This document shows positions 26,818 through 36,300 of a stretch of DNA of 64,000 bases, one piece after another (positions within the stretch are counted from its first letter, which is position 1; every line of letters starts with the position of its first letter). The position numbers and the translations under genes were made by a program. Origin of the DNA: Lachnospiraceae bacterium (GTDB lineage: Bacteria > Bacillota > Clostridia > Lachnospirales > Lachnospiraceae); the NCBI GenBank assembly GCA_009911195.1, contig QXWV01000066.1:1-64000 (forward strand), given 5' to 3'. The notes below the pieces were generated by a model. It saw nothing but the letters and a program-made list of their open reading frames with translations, searched no databases and was not told where the DNA came from.

Positions 26818-27375
26818 CTAAAAGAACCGTATTTCTGTAGCATGGAATTCATCATTTACAAATCTCCCTTTCATTTCAACAAACATATGTTCATCCAAGT
26901 CCTGAAATCCGGCTTCTTTGTATTCATGGCTTTCTTCATCTTCGTCAATATTTCTCATATAAAAACCGGCATCCTCTTCAAAAATTACATGAATCAACTG
27001 GGAATCAGGAATATCAGCGTCAGAGCTTGGAGAACTATATGTTAAGGAGCCATCTTCTAGAATTTTTACTTTCCTTTCCACAATGAAAAATGAATCCTCT
27101 TCTATCTTCCAAACTTTACCCAGAAAATCCGCATCTACAGCAGCGGCGATATCTGGCTCTAAAACCTGCCATTTCCCAGTTGTATTTTCCTGTGACTCCT
27201 CCTTGTCTTTGTCATCATCTTTTACTAGCATGTCAGCTCCTTCCTCCGGCAATATTTCATCTGGCTGGGTTTCTTCTGTCTTAACAGCAGTTTCGGCAGC
27301 GGAACCGCAGCCTATGACCATCGTATTCAATATGCAGGCAGCGCCGAACAATATCATTGCTTTTTTTATTTTCAT
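26818..27375 (-). CDS. Predicted lipoprotein of unknown function
   Basis: A 185-residue protein with a signal peptide (MKIKKAMILFGAACILN) and a lipobox VIGC at about residue 22, followed by an acidic, low-complexity linker. The C-terminal domain (about 65-185) has alternating beta-like stretches such as KVWKIEEDSFFIVERKV. The start at 27,375 has AGGAGGT upstream. It faces the ABC stub in the same direction, so it may once have belonged with that transporter region. I do not recognise the domain. Confidence 0.75.
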   Translation of the reverse strand: MKIKKAMILFGAACILNTMVIGCGSAAETAVKTEETQPDEILPEEGADMLVKDDDKDKEESQENTTGKWQVLEPDIAAAVDADFLGKVWKIEEDSFFIVERKVKILEDGSLTYSSPSSDADIPDSQLIHVIFEEDAGFYMRNIDEDEESHEYKEAGFQDLDEHMFVEMKGRFVNDEFHATEIRFF

Positions 27376-27540
27376 AAGTACCTCCTGTTTATCTTTATAG
27401 AAATAACAACTATTATAATCTGTCTGCATTATTCAAGCAACCCGTTTGTTGCGAAATGCTATCTGGATGCAGCGAATGCTTACATTCCTGTGTTCCGCAT
27501 ACTTTCTGGGGTATTTTTCATATGCTGTTTCATCTGATTA

Positions 27541-27717
27541 TAAAAATTTTCTAAAAGGTAAGCGAACTTTACCCATGACCTCTGAATGTATAAGAATATT
27601 AACGTTAGCAAAAGAAATCAACCCGAATGGCGAATACGTTTTTATGCCTTATGGGAAAATTATGCTAACCAATACATTTAACAAATATTTGAAAAAATAT
27701 TGTCAAGCCTTGCACCA
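27541..27717 (+). pseudogene. Tyrosine-recombinase (integrase) fragment
   Basis: A 60-residue stretch with KGKRTLPMTSECIRIL, AKEINPNGEYVFMPYG and TNTFNKYLKKYCQ matches the region of clostridial phage-type integrases just before the catalytic C-terminus. The R-H-R-Y catalytic box is missing; the frame runs into unrelated sequence. It lies next to a tRNA-like gene, as expected for the relic of an element once integrated at a tRNA 3' end. Confidence 0.7.
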
Positions 27718-27727
27718 AGTAATCATA

Positions 27728-27770
27728 AGTAAAAAAATAAAGGAAACGCTGTATTTATCAACGTTTCCTC
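27728..27770 (-). terminator. Terminator of the minus-strand tRNA-like transcript
   Basis: On the minus strand GAGGAAACG pairs with CGTTTCCTT across a short AT-rich loop and is followed by TATTTTTTT. It is placed to end a transcript coming from the promoter at 27,946-27,974. Confidence 0.7.
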
Positions 27771-27784
27771 TACTTTTAACAAGA

Positions 27785-27851
27785 GGCGCAGACCGGATTT
27801 GAACCGGTGAATCAGGGTGTTGCAGACGTATGCCCCTACGTCCACACCGCC
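27785..27851 (-). pseudogene. Decayed tRNA-Cys-like RNA gene
   Basis: The minus strand has a perfect T-arm (ACCGG-TTCAAAT-CCGGT) and a GCA anticodon in a GTCTGCAACACC context, very close to clostridial tRNA-Cys. The acceptor GGCGGTG/CTGCGCC has two mismatches and is followed by U, the discriminator base of tRNA-Cys. The D-arm is short and the anticodon stem is broken at three of five pairs. It is therefore a pseudo-tRNA or tRNA-like RNA, perhaps kept as an attachment site. Total length is 67 bases against the usual 71-75. Confidence 0.5.
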
Positions 27852-27945
27852 GCACTCACAAGGGTTTCATAACCCATCTGATCCTCATGACCACCTTAAG
27901 TCCACCTTATTGCATGGAGGCAGTCGGTTCTCTAAAACTTACTAA

Positions 27946-27974
27946 ATTATAGCATGACAGAAGGCTGAAATCAA
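27946..27974 (-). promoter_or_regulatory. Sigma-A promoter for the tRNA-like RNA
   Basis: On the minus strand TTGATT (27,974-27,969) and TATAAT (27,951-27,946) are 17 bases apart, with TGC before the -10. Transcription would start near 27,939 and run through the tRNA-like region to the terminator at 27,728-27,770, giving an RNA of about 200 nt. Confidence 0.6.
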
Positions 27975-27992
27975 TATTTTTCAGCCTTCTGT
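27957..27992. repeat. 14-bp perfect inverted repeat overlapping a promoter
   Basis: ACAGAAGGCTGAAA and TTTCAGCCTTCTGT flank an 8-base centre. No T-run follows on either strand, so a terminator is less likely. It covers the spacer and -35 of the minus-strand promoter, which suits an operator or a cruciform site at the left edge of the second element. Confidence 0.6.
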
Positions 27993-28043
27993 GCTGTGAT
28001 TCTCCGTTCTTTGGCACTTTCTGAAATAGTAAAGGAGATTACT

Positions 28044-29231
28044 ATGGATTATCAATTAGAACTAAAACAGATCGTGGACTACCCACGGTGCCGCATCTAC
28101 CGTGAGTTCCTCCGCAGCCTTATGGAAGATAGGGACATCCGTACCAACGGAAGCTCCTATCTTTTTTATTACATGACGCTCTGCTCCTATGCCAACTTCC
28201 GCTCCTCTTACCGCCGGATAGAAGGCATCTCCTATCTGGTTGGCCCAGGCGAATGGATCTGTAAGACCTCGGAACTGACAGAGTGGTTCCGCACACGTTT
28301 CCAGCATCAGGCGCTGTCCATCCTGGATTTCCTGCAGAAGCAGAACTACATCACCTATACCCGGCTCGGCAGGAACCATCTGGTCAAATTCAGCATCAAC
28401 GGCTGGAAGCAGCACAATACGGCGCTTGACTACAATTACCCATGTCTGAAGGATGTGGGTTTTTTCTTTTTCCCGATTGCCGCCGTCCATGAGCTGATCA
28501 GCATGGGTAAATGCTCAGAGATGGACATCGTGCTGGATTTATGGGTACACGCCATCTACAACGACGGGCAGGTGCAGGGTTCCGAACTGGGGCCTGTGGT
28601 ATATTTCCGCAACTGTACCGGCAGCCCACTGACAAACTTCAGCGACCTTGCCCTGCGCTGGGGCATCTCAAAAGCTACAGTGAGCCGCATCTTAAACAAG
28701 TTACAGGACAAAGAATATCTTTCACTGGTATCGTTCACCGGCAGGCATGGCAGCGTCATCTACCTGTGCAGCTACTTATCCACCATGTTCAATATCAGTG
28801 ACGTAATGATCGACAAGGAGGAAATTTGCATGACATTTCAGATTCCAGTACACATTCCGGAGACTTCATCCATTCCTGAAGCAGAACCAATCCGGGAGGA
28901 ACAGATTACCATTATGGAAGCGGAAAACAGCGTTTCAGGGCAGGCCGGTAGCGTTTCAAAACCGCACATGAAGAAAATCGTCCAGAAAGTGGCGCAAATC
29001 CTTGCGGCGCAAGGGGTTCCGTGCTGTGAGTGCCCCCGGACCCTATATAAGTTATATCCCTTATCCGACTGCAAAGAAACTACAGTAAAGTATTCCCTGC
29101 AGATCGCCTGCCCGGACGGGAAGATGCCCTATCGGTTCGAGCTGACTCTCTCCCCTGCCAGCCCGCCGGAAGACAACAGCAGCCCCGCACTTTCCAGACA
29201 GGCTGATACAGAAAATGAAGAAAGAAGGTAA
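28044..29231 (+). CDS. Winged-helix DNA-binding protein, probable element regulator or replication initiator
   Basis: A 395-residue protein with at least one clear winged helix at about 208-255 (NFSDLALRWGISKATVSRIL, then LQDKEYLSLVSF). An N-terminal part (about 40-130) also looks like helix-turn-helix (ISYLVGPGEWICKTSELTEW). The last 100 residues are a separate domain after an acidic linker. The layout recalls plasmid initiators and MarR-like regulators, but I cannot assign it further. The start at ATG 28,044 follows AAAGGAG. It is the first gene of the second element. Confidence 0.65.
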   Translation: MDYQLELKQIVDYPRCRIYREFLRSLMEDRDIRTNGSSYLFYYMTLCSYANFRSSYRRIEGISYLVGPGEWICKTSELTEWFRTRFQHQALSILDFLQKQNYITYTRLGRNHLVKFSINGWKQHNTALDYNYPCLKDVGFFFFPIAAVHELISMGKCSEMDIVLDLWVHAIYNDGQVQGSELGPVVYFRNCTGSPLTNFSDLALRWGISKATVSRILNKLQDKEYLSLVSFTGRHGSVIYLCSYLSTMFNISDVMIDKEEICMTFQIPVHIPETSSIPEAEPIREEQITIMEAENSVSGQAGSVSKPHMKKIVQKVAQILAAQGVPCCECPRTLYKLYPLSDCKETTVKYSLQIACPDGKMPYRFELTLSPASPPEDNSSPALSRQADTENEERR

Positions 29232-29237
29232 ACCATC

Positions 29238-29777
29238 ATGCCAAATACAAGACCAAACAAAAATATTCCCACAGAGCAGGAGAACCCCCTGTTCCATGAC
29301 ACATGGAAGCTGCTGAAGAACTACCGGGATGCTGTGTGGAACCTGGAGCTTGCCGTCCAGCAGGTACGCAGCACCTTTGAGATCGAGTACGGAAGCAGTA
29401 TTGAGGAGTTCCTGGACTCCATCTACCTTGCCGGGGCAGACATCGGCGGATCGAAGCTGGAAGACTACGCAAAGAGCATTGAGCGCAGCAACAAGATGCT
29501 GACACTCTTAAACTCCGCCGTGGACATCCTGCGAAGCAAGCATAAACATGGGGAACAGTATTACTGGATACTCTATTACAGCTACCTCTCCCCACAGCAG
29601 CTTCAGAACACGGATGAGATCATTGAGAGCCTGCGGCCACACATAGCCAATATCTCCACCAGGACATACTACCGCAAACGCCCGGAGGCGGTCCAGGCAC
29701 TCAGCTCCATCCTGTGGGGATACACCTCAAAAGACTGCCTTGAGATGCTGGACAAGTTCTTTCCGACAGGGAAATGA
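29238..29777 (+). CDS. ArpU/sigma-like helical regulator (tentative)
   Basis: A 179-residue helical protein starting 6 bases after the previous stop. Its C-terminal part ISTRTYYRKRPEAVQALSSI resembles the DNA-binding end of phage late regulators (ArpU/RinA type), with region-4-like spacing. Its stop lies 6 bp before the first TGGCAC box of the transfer promoter. It is therefore a good candidate activator for that promoter and its twin at 43,986. The assignment is inference from shape and position. Confidence 0.5.
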   Translation: MPNTRPNKNIPTEQENPLFHDTWKLLKNYRDAVWNLELAVQQVRSTFEIEYGSSIEEFLDSIYLAGADIGGSKLEDYAKSIERSNKMLTLLNSAVDILRSKHKHGEQYYWILYYSYLSPQQLQNTDEIIESLRPHIANISTRTYYRKRPEAVQALSSILWGYTSKDCLEMLDKFFPTGK

Positions 29778-29782
29778 CAGGC

Positions 29783-29859
29783 TGGCACCAAATTGGCGCA
29801 CAAATTGCGCAAACTGGCACAGCAATGCGATTTACAGGTAAAAATGCCCATGCTATAAT
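29783..29859 (+). promoter_or_regulatory. Transfer-operon promoter with three phased TGGCAC boxes
   Basis: TGGCAC at 29,783, TGGCGC at 29,794 and TGGCAC at 29,815 (11 and 21 bp apart, one and two helical turns) precede TTTACA (29,831-29,836), a 17-base spacer and TATAAT (29,854-29,859) with an extended TGC. The same arrangement with identical spacings lies at 43,986-44,062. It drives the type IV secretion operon starting at 30,038 after a leader of about 170 nt. Confidence 0.8.
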
Positions 29860-30037
29860 GGTCATGCTTAAAATTGTACCCGCACCCAAATCCATTCCAT
29901 TCTCCAGGCATCTGCAGACACGCAGGTGCCCTTTTTTGTAACACAGACGCCATGCGCTGGCCGTATGGCACGAAGGGCCGGCATCCTCCCTGGGACTGCC
30001 GGCCTTTCCCATCCCAACTTTTACAGGAGGTAAATCA

Positions 30038-30430
30038 TTGAAAAAAGAAAAAAGCAACCCGACCGGGAACCAGCTTCCCACCAGAAAGAAACCCCGCATC
30101 CCTTACCAGAACATCATAATGGGGGCTGCGGCCTTCGCCTACTTCTTTGCCCTTCAGACCAACCAGGCGCTGGCATCGGATATGTGGTCCAAAGCGGAGA
30201 CCATCATGAAGGATGTCTACGGAAAGATCCTGGGCATCTCCACCATTGCCGCCATCGTGACAGCTTCCGTCGCCCTGCTCCTGATGAACTTTTCAAAATC
30301 AGGCAAGACCGTGGATGAATCCCGTGCATGGCTCAAGCGCATTGCGATCTCATGGGTGGTCCTGAACGGGCTTGGCTTCATCCTCGCCTATGTCACACCG
30401 TTCTTCTCAGACGGGAAATGGAATGGCTGA
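30038..30430 (+). CDS. Small two-helix transfer protein (VirB2/TrbC- or Maff2-like)
   Basis: A 130-residue protein with a basic N-terminus and hydrophobic helices at about 27-45 (IIMGAAAFAYFFALQ), 64-85 (ILGISTIAAIVTASVALLL) and 100-120. Position before the VirB6-like gene equals that of maff2/VirB2 in other Gram-positive systems. The start codon is TTG 30,038, chosen for ACAGGAGGT 9 bases upstream. It could be the pilin-like or channel small subunit. Confidence 0.7.
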   Translation: MKKEKSNPTGNQLPTRKKPRIPYQNIIMGAAAFAYFFALQTNQALASDMWSKAETIMKDVYGKILGISTIAAIVTASVALLLMNFSKSGKTVDESRAWLKRIAISWVVLNGLGFILAYVTPFFSDGKWNG

Positions 30431-30450
30431 CGGAAGGGAGGGGATGACCC

Positions 30451-31161
30451 ATGGGAATACTTGACGGCATCGTGGAATGGATTGCCGAACAGGTGATGAA
30501 CGGGCTTGACCTGATCTCCACCTCGGTACTGGGCGCCCTTGGATGTGACATGGGGACTTTCCTGCGCTACTTCCCTGCTGCGGAGACCATGTACAAGATA
30601 TTTGTGGCAGCTGCCATAGGGCTTGTCCTCCTGAACTGGGTGTGGCAGCTTTTTAAGAACTTCGGGCTGATCGCGGGGGTGGAGGCGGAGGATCCCATCC
30701 GGTTGAGCATACGGTCCGTCCTTTTTATCGGCCTGATCTATTACTGTGACCAAATCACGGAGATGGTCCTTGCCATAGGAGGCACGCCTTATTCCTGGAT
30801 ACTCTCCTCAGACCTGCCGCCCCTGAACTTTGCAGACTTCAATTCCGTCCTGCTGACCATCCTGGGCGTGTGCGCCAGCGGCTCCGTTGCCCTGATCGCG
30901 CTGATCCTCCTGCTGATCCTTGCATGGAACTACATCAAGCTGCTCTTTGAGGCGGCGGAGCGCTACATCCTGCTGGGCGTGATCGTGTACACGGCTCCCA
31001 TGGCCTTTGCCACCGGCGCATCCCAGTCCACCTCGAATATCTTCAAGTCGTGGTGCAGGATGTTCGGCGGGCAGATCTTCCTGCTGATGATGAACGCATG
31101 GTGCCTGCGCCTGTTCACGTCCATGGTGGGCAGCTTCCTGTCCAACCCGTTATCACTGTAG
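30451..31161 (+). CDS. VirB6/TrbL-like channel membrane protein
   Basis: A 236-residue polytopic protein with five to six helices (for example FVAAAIGLVLLNWVWQLF near 51 and ALIALILLLILAWNYIKLL near 150). It matches TrbL/VirB6-class subunits of Gram-positive conjugation systems. GGGAGGGG precedes ATG 30,451. It is not closely similar to the VirB6-like protein of the first element, in keeping with a separate system. Confidence 0.82.
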   Translation: MGILDGIVEWIAEQVMNGLDLISTSVLGALGCDMGTFLRYFPAAETMYKIFVAAAIGLVLLNWVWQLFKNFGLIAGVEAEDPIRLSIRSVLFIGLIYYCDQITEMVLAIGGTPYSWILSSDLPPLNFADFNSVLLTILGVCASGSVALIALILLLILAWNYIKLLFEAAERYILLGVIVYTAPMAFATGASQSTSNIFKSWCRMFGGQIFLLMMNAWCLRLFTSMVGSFLSNPLSL

Positions 31162-31170
31162 GAGGGGCCT

Positions 31171-32070
31171 ATGAAGAAAAAGAAAATCTATATTTTTATA
31201 CTCACTGCCACGCTGTTCCTTTCCCAGTCCATGACTGCTTTTGCGGTAACAGAGAGCGATGTGCAGGCAGCCGGAAAGGAGACCGCCGCCGGGAACGTGT
31301 TCATCTGGTTCCTGTGCGCCATCGCATTCCTGAAGATCAGCCAGAAGATCGACAGCTTCTTATCCAGCCTCGGCATCAACGTGGGGCATACCGGCGGCAA
31401 CATGATGGCGGAGCTGATGGTGGCCGCAAGGGGGCTTACCACTGCAAAGAACATAGGCGGTGGAGCCAGCTTCCGGGGCGGCTCTTTCCGTATGGGCGGA
31501 AGCTCGAACAGCGTAAACCAGTCCTCCTTCCTTTCTGGCGGCCTTGCAGGTGCCGTGGGGAGGCAGTTCACCCAGAGCGCCATGCAGACCATGACCGGGC
31601 ACGCAAGCAACCCCATCAGCCGCAGGGCGTTTGAATCCTCCGTGAAAAAAGGCGGGGATTTCGCCAACGGCGTCACCGGGGCTGTGGCAAAAGGGAACAT
31701 CAGCTATACCGGCTCCATGACCGGCTCCCAGGCAGCGCAGGCGCTGACCTCCTACCTGGGGCAGACCGGCATCCCTGACGCCCCCAGCTACTCCGGCGTG
31801 GAGATCGGCGGCGGGCGCATCACGGGCACGGAAACCTCGGTTGACTACCCCAACGGCACAGCCTTCGGCATGTATAACACCGAGCAGTACATGGCTCCGG
31901 AAGGGAACTATGAGACCGTCACTACTGCCGACAACGCCACCTGGTACAAACAGTATGCCGTGGATACCGTAGACCGCACCCCGTACATGACCGGGGAGGG
32001 CAGGATCGCCTACCATGAGAACATCGTGCAGAAGCTCCCTGACATGCCAAAAAGAAAGGACCGTGTGTAA
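31171..32070 (+). CDS. Secreted/membrane Gly-Ser-rich transfer protein
   Basis: A 299-residue protein with signal peptide (KIYIFILTATLFLSQSMTAFA) and a further helix at about 40-60 (NVFIWFLCAIAFLKI). A long Gly/Ser/Ala-rich region follows, and the end is polar. It resembles the hydrophilic C-terminal part of some TrbL/TcpH proteins, encoded separately, next to VirB6. It probably faces the wall or the channel mouth. Identity is by position only. Confidence 0.65.
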   Translation: MKKKKIYIFILTATLFLSQSMTAFAVTESDVQAAGKETAAGNVFIWFLCAIAFLKISQKIDSFLSSLGINVGHTGGNMMAELMVAARGLTTAKNIGGGASFRGGSFRMGGSSNSVNQSSFLSGGLAGAVGRQFTQSAMQTMTGHASNPISRRAFESSVKKGGDFANGVTGAVAKGNISYTGSMTGSQAAQALTSYLGQTGIPDAPSYSGVEIGGGRITGTETSVDYPNGTAFGMYNTEQYMAPEGNYETVTTADNATWYKQYAVDTVDRTPYMTGEGRIAYHENIVQKLPDMPKRKDRV

Positions 32071-33284
32071 ATGGCTGGAGACAACAGCAGAAAAGAACAG
32101 TCCGCCCTGTCCGGGGCGGCATCGGCCGCAGGAACCGCAAGAGGCGCCATAAAGACAGGAAAAGCCATTGCCGGGGCAGCAAAAGGCGCGGCCGCAGGCC
32201 CCTATGGGATGCTGGCTGCAGGCTTATGGGAAAACAGGAAGGCGGCCGGGAAAATACTGGCAGCCTTTGCTGCCCTGCTGATGCTGCCGGTCCTGTTCCT
32301 CCTGATGCTCCCCTCCCTGATCTTCGGCAGCCTGGGGCTGGATGATGCCACAGGCGATGCGCTGAACGATAACAGCGTCATCATGGAGAACATTGCGGAA
32401 ACGGAGGCTTCCATTGAAGCCATCCTCCGCAAGAAGCATGACGGCCTGCTGGAAGAAATACAGCAGGAGGCGGATGCCCTGGGCCCCGGCTGCGAATACA
32501 GCATCACGGACGACTTTTCAGACCGCATCATTTATGAAAGCGCGCTGGTCATCTCCCAGTTCTGCGCCTCGCAGGACGACTACCGTGAGATCAGCCTTGC
32601 AAAGCTGGAGCGGATACTCCGTGACAATACGGACGGCATCTTCACCTATACCGTGGAAGTCACGGAATATGAGGAAACGGATGAAGAGACCGGGGAAAGC
32701 CGTACCATATACCACCATGAATATACAGTGGAATATGCAGGGGACAGCTACTATGCCGAAATGTCTTCCATCTCACCGATGGACAGATGCAGACGGCAGA
32801 GGAATATGCCGCCAACCTGCACCTGTTTTTATTTGACACGGTTTATCTGGTGGAAATCAACCCTGACCTGATACCGGGGGAAACCGGGAACAAAGCCGTT
32901 GACCTGACCCTGACAAAGCTGGGCACGCCATACAGCCAGGAAAAGCGCAACCAGGAAGGCTATTTCGACTGCAGCTCCTTCACCTACTGGGTATACAGCC
33001 AGTTAGGCGTCATCCTGCAGCATGGCGGCTCCAACACGGCGGCCTCACAGGGAAGGTACATCACGGAGAACAACCTTGCCGTATCCTATGGCAGCCTTGC
33101 CCCCGGGGACCTGGTATTCTACTCCTTTGGGGTGAACAACCGCTACCTGAACATCGACCATGTGGCAATCTATGCCGGGGACGGCTATGTGGTGGACGCT
33201 TCCTCTTCCAAGAAGAAAGTGGTCTACCGCCCCATCTACAGCACGGGCAACATTGTCCTGTGCGGCAGGCCATACACGGAATAA
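32071..33284 (+). pseudogene. NlpC/P60 transfer hydrolase split by a -1 frameshift
   Basis: The first frame (32,071-32,871) gives an Ala-rich N-terminus, a membrane helix (about residues 62-90) and an extracellular stalk up to YYAEM. There the sequence continues sensibly only in the next frame as VFHLTDGQMQTAEEYAANL, through an NlpC/P60 domain with FDCSSFTYW (Cys) and NIDHVAIYAG (His), to 33,284. One lost G in an ATGGTC-like site near 32,762 explains it. No slippery heptamer is visible. The catalytic half could restart at ATG 32,787 but would lack its anchor. Confidence 0.85.
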
Positions 33285-33365
33285 ACATACAACGGCCACT
33301 GGCGGGAACGGGCATACCCTCGCCCCTCCCGCCTTCAGCAAATATCTTAGGAGGTGCATTAAGGA

Positions 33366-36300
33366 ATGTCTATAAGACAGGAAGAAAATGACATATATAT
33401 CATACCACCCAACTTCATCGATACCGGAACGGTGTTCGGCGGGACCATCAAGCTGAGGAATGCGGCGGAGGCGCTGGCAGCCTCACTGCTCATCGGCCTG
33501 CCCGTGTTCCACCTGCCCGTGACACTGACAACGAAGATCATCATCGCCTGCCTGACCGTGCTCCCGGCAGCCCTGTTCGCCATCATCGGCATCAACGGCG
33601 AAAGCCTGACCTCATTCGTCATCAACTTCTTCGTATACCTGAAGAACCGCAGGATTGTCGGAATACGGGAGGATACAGACGAAACGCCGGAAAAAGAAAG
33701 AAAGCCCGGAAAACAGCAGAAGGCCGCAAGGAAACGGCGGGAAAAGAAAGTAAAACCCAAAAAAGAGGATTATGCCGAGGAGTTCGGGCAGTTTAAGGAG
33801 CGCAGGCAGGCAAGGCAGGCGGCATCTGCAGAGGATGCAGGCAAGCACCAGAAAAAGAAACCCGGTGTCTCCCAGATGCGTGAGCGCATGAGGGAGGAGC
33901 CGGAACCGGAGCTGATAAACCCTTCCGCCTCCTATCTCCCCATCCGGAAGATCGAAAACGGCATCATCTACACCAAAGACCGCCGCTATGTGAAGATCAT
34001 AGAGGTCATCCCCATCAACTTCCTGCTGCGGAGCGCCAGGGAACAAAGGGGCATCATCTATTCCTTCATCAGCTACTTGAAGATAAGCCCCGTGAAGCTC
34101 CAGTTCAAAGTCCTTACCAGACGCGCCGACATCAACAGGCATCTGGAAACCCTGCGGGAGGAGATGCGCCTGGAGACAGATGAGCGCTGCCTTGCGCTCC
34201 AGAAGGATTATGAAAACCTGATCCGCCGCATCGGTTCCAGGGAAGCCATCACAAGGCGCTTCTTCATCATCTTTGAGTATGAGCCTTTTGCGGCAAACCG
34301 GGGGAATGAGGAAAGCGACGCCATATCCGCCCTTACCACTGCAGTGCGGACTGCTAAGACCTACCTGCAGCAATGCGGGAACGAACTTCTGGTCCCCGAC
34401 AATGAGGATGAGATGGCTGCGGAGGTATTCTACAGTATCCTGAACCGTAAGACCAGCGTGGCAAAGCCTTTGAGTGTGCGTGTGAATGAGGTCATCGGGC
34501 AGTACATCAATGCGGGCAGGCGGGATGAGATCGGGAATATCCCCGCCATGGAATTTATCGCGCCGGAGACCATCGACTACACCCACGGCAATTATGTCAT
34601 CATGGACGGCACCTACCATACCTACCTTTTAGTGCCCTCCGGGGGCTACCGCCCGCAGGTGTGCGCCGGATGGATCTCCCTCCTTGTCAATGCAGGCGAG
34701 GGGATTGACGTGGACATCTTCTTTGACCGCCAGCCCAAGGACCGCATCCAGCAAAAGCTCGGACAGCAGCTTAGGATCAACCGCTCCAAGATCAAGGACA
34801 CCTCCGACACCAACTCGGACTTCGATGACCTTGACAGCGCCATCCGCTCCGGCTATTTCTTAAAGGAAGGGCTTGCCAATAACGAGGATTTCTATTACAT
34901 GAACATCCTCATCACCATCACGGCGGACAGCCTTGAGGAACTGGAGTGGCGCACCAACGAGATGAAAAAACTGATGCTCTCCCAGGACATGGAGGCGGTG
35001 TCCTGCCACTTCCGGGAGGAACAGGCGCTGCTCTCCGCCCTGCCGCTGGTATCGTTGGAGAAGAAGCTGTTTGAGCGCTCCAAACGCAACATCCTGACAG
35101 GCAGCGTGGCAGGCTGTTATCCCTTTACCTCCTTTGAGATGTGTGATGACAACGGCATCCTTTTAGGGGTGAACAAGCACAACAACTCGCTGATCATCGT
35201 GGATATCTTCAATTCCCGCGTCTACAAGAACGCGAACATGGCGATCCTGGGAACCTCCGGCGCGGGCAAGACCTTCACCATGCAGCTCATGGCGCTCAGG
35301 ATGCGCCGCAGGAACATACAGGTGTTCATCATCGCCCCTCTGAAAGGGCATGAGTTCCACCGGGCCTGCAGCAACATCGGCGGGGAGTTCATCCAGATTT
35401 CCCCTGCCTCCAGAAACTGCATCAACATCATGGAGATCCGGAAGGTGGATTCCTCCGCCAGTGACATTCTGGACGGCCCGCAGACGGAAAAATCGGAGCT
35501 TGCAGCAAAGATCCAGCGGCTCCACATCTTCTTTTCCCTGCTGATCCCGGACATGACACATGAGGAACGGCAGCTTCTGGACGAGGCGCTGATACAGACC
35601 TATAACCAGAAAGGCATCACCCACAACAACGAAAGCCTGCCTGACCCGGAAGACCCGGAACACTACCGGGAAATGCCGGTGCTGGAGGACGTTTTCAACA
35701 TCCTAAAGAAGAATGCGGATACCAAACGCCTTGCCAATATCATGAACCGGCTGGTGCATGGCTCCGCCTCCACCTTCAACCAGCAGACCAACGTGAACCT
35801 TGACAATAAATACACGGTGCTGGATATTTCGGAACTGACCGGCGACTTATTGACGGTGGGTATGTTCGTGGCGCTGGACTATGTATGGGATAAAGCAAAA
35901 GAAGACCGTACCGTGGAAAAAGCCATCTTCATTGATGAGACATGGCAGCTCATCGGTGCGGCGTCCAACCGCCTCGCGGCAGAGTTCGTGCTGGAGATCT
36001 TCAAGATCATCCGTGGATACGGCGGCTCTGCTATCTGCGCCACCCAGGACCTGAACGACTTCTTTGCGCTGGAGGACGGCAAATACGGCAAGGGCATCAT
36101 CAATAACTCCAAGACCAAGATCGTCTTAAACCTGGAGGACGAAGAGGCCATGCGCGTGCAGTCCATCCTGCACCTGTCCGAAGCGGAGACAATGGCGGTC
36201 ACCCATTTTGAGAGGGGCAACGGCCTGATCTCCACCAACAACAATAACGTCACCGTGGAATTCAAGGCATCGGAACTGGAGAAGGAACTGATCACCACGG

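Noticed and set aside
27957-27992. Perfect hairpin taken as a terminator
   Set aside because: No T-run follows on either strand and it overlaps the spacer and -35 of a promoter, so an operator is likelier.
32750-32800. Programmed -1 frameshift in the NlpC/P60 gene
   Set aside because: No X-XXY-YYZ slippery heptamer or downstream pseudoknot is evident; a base deletion is the simpler explanation.
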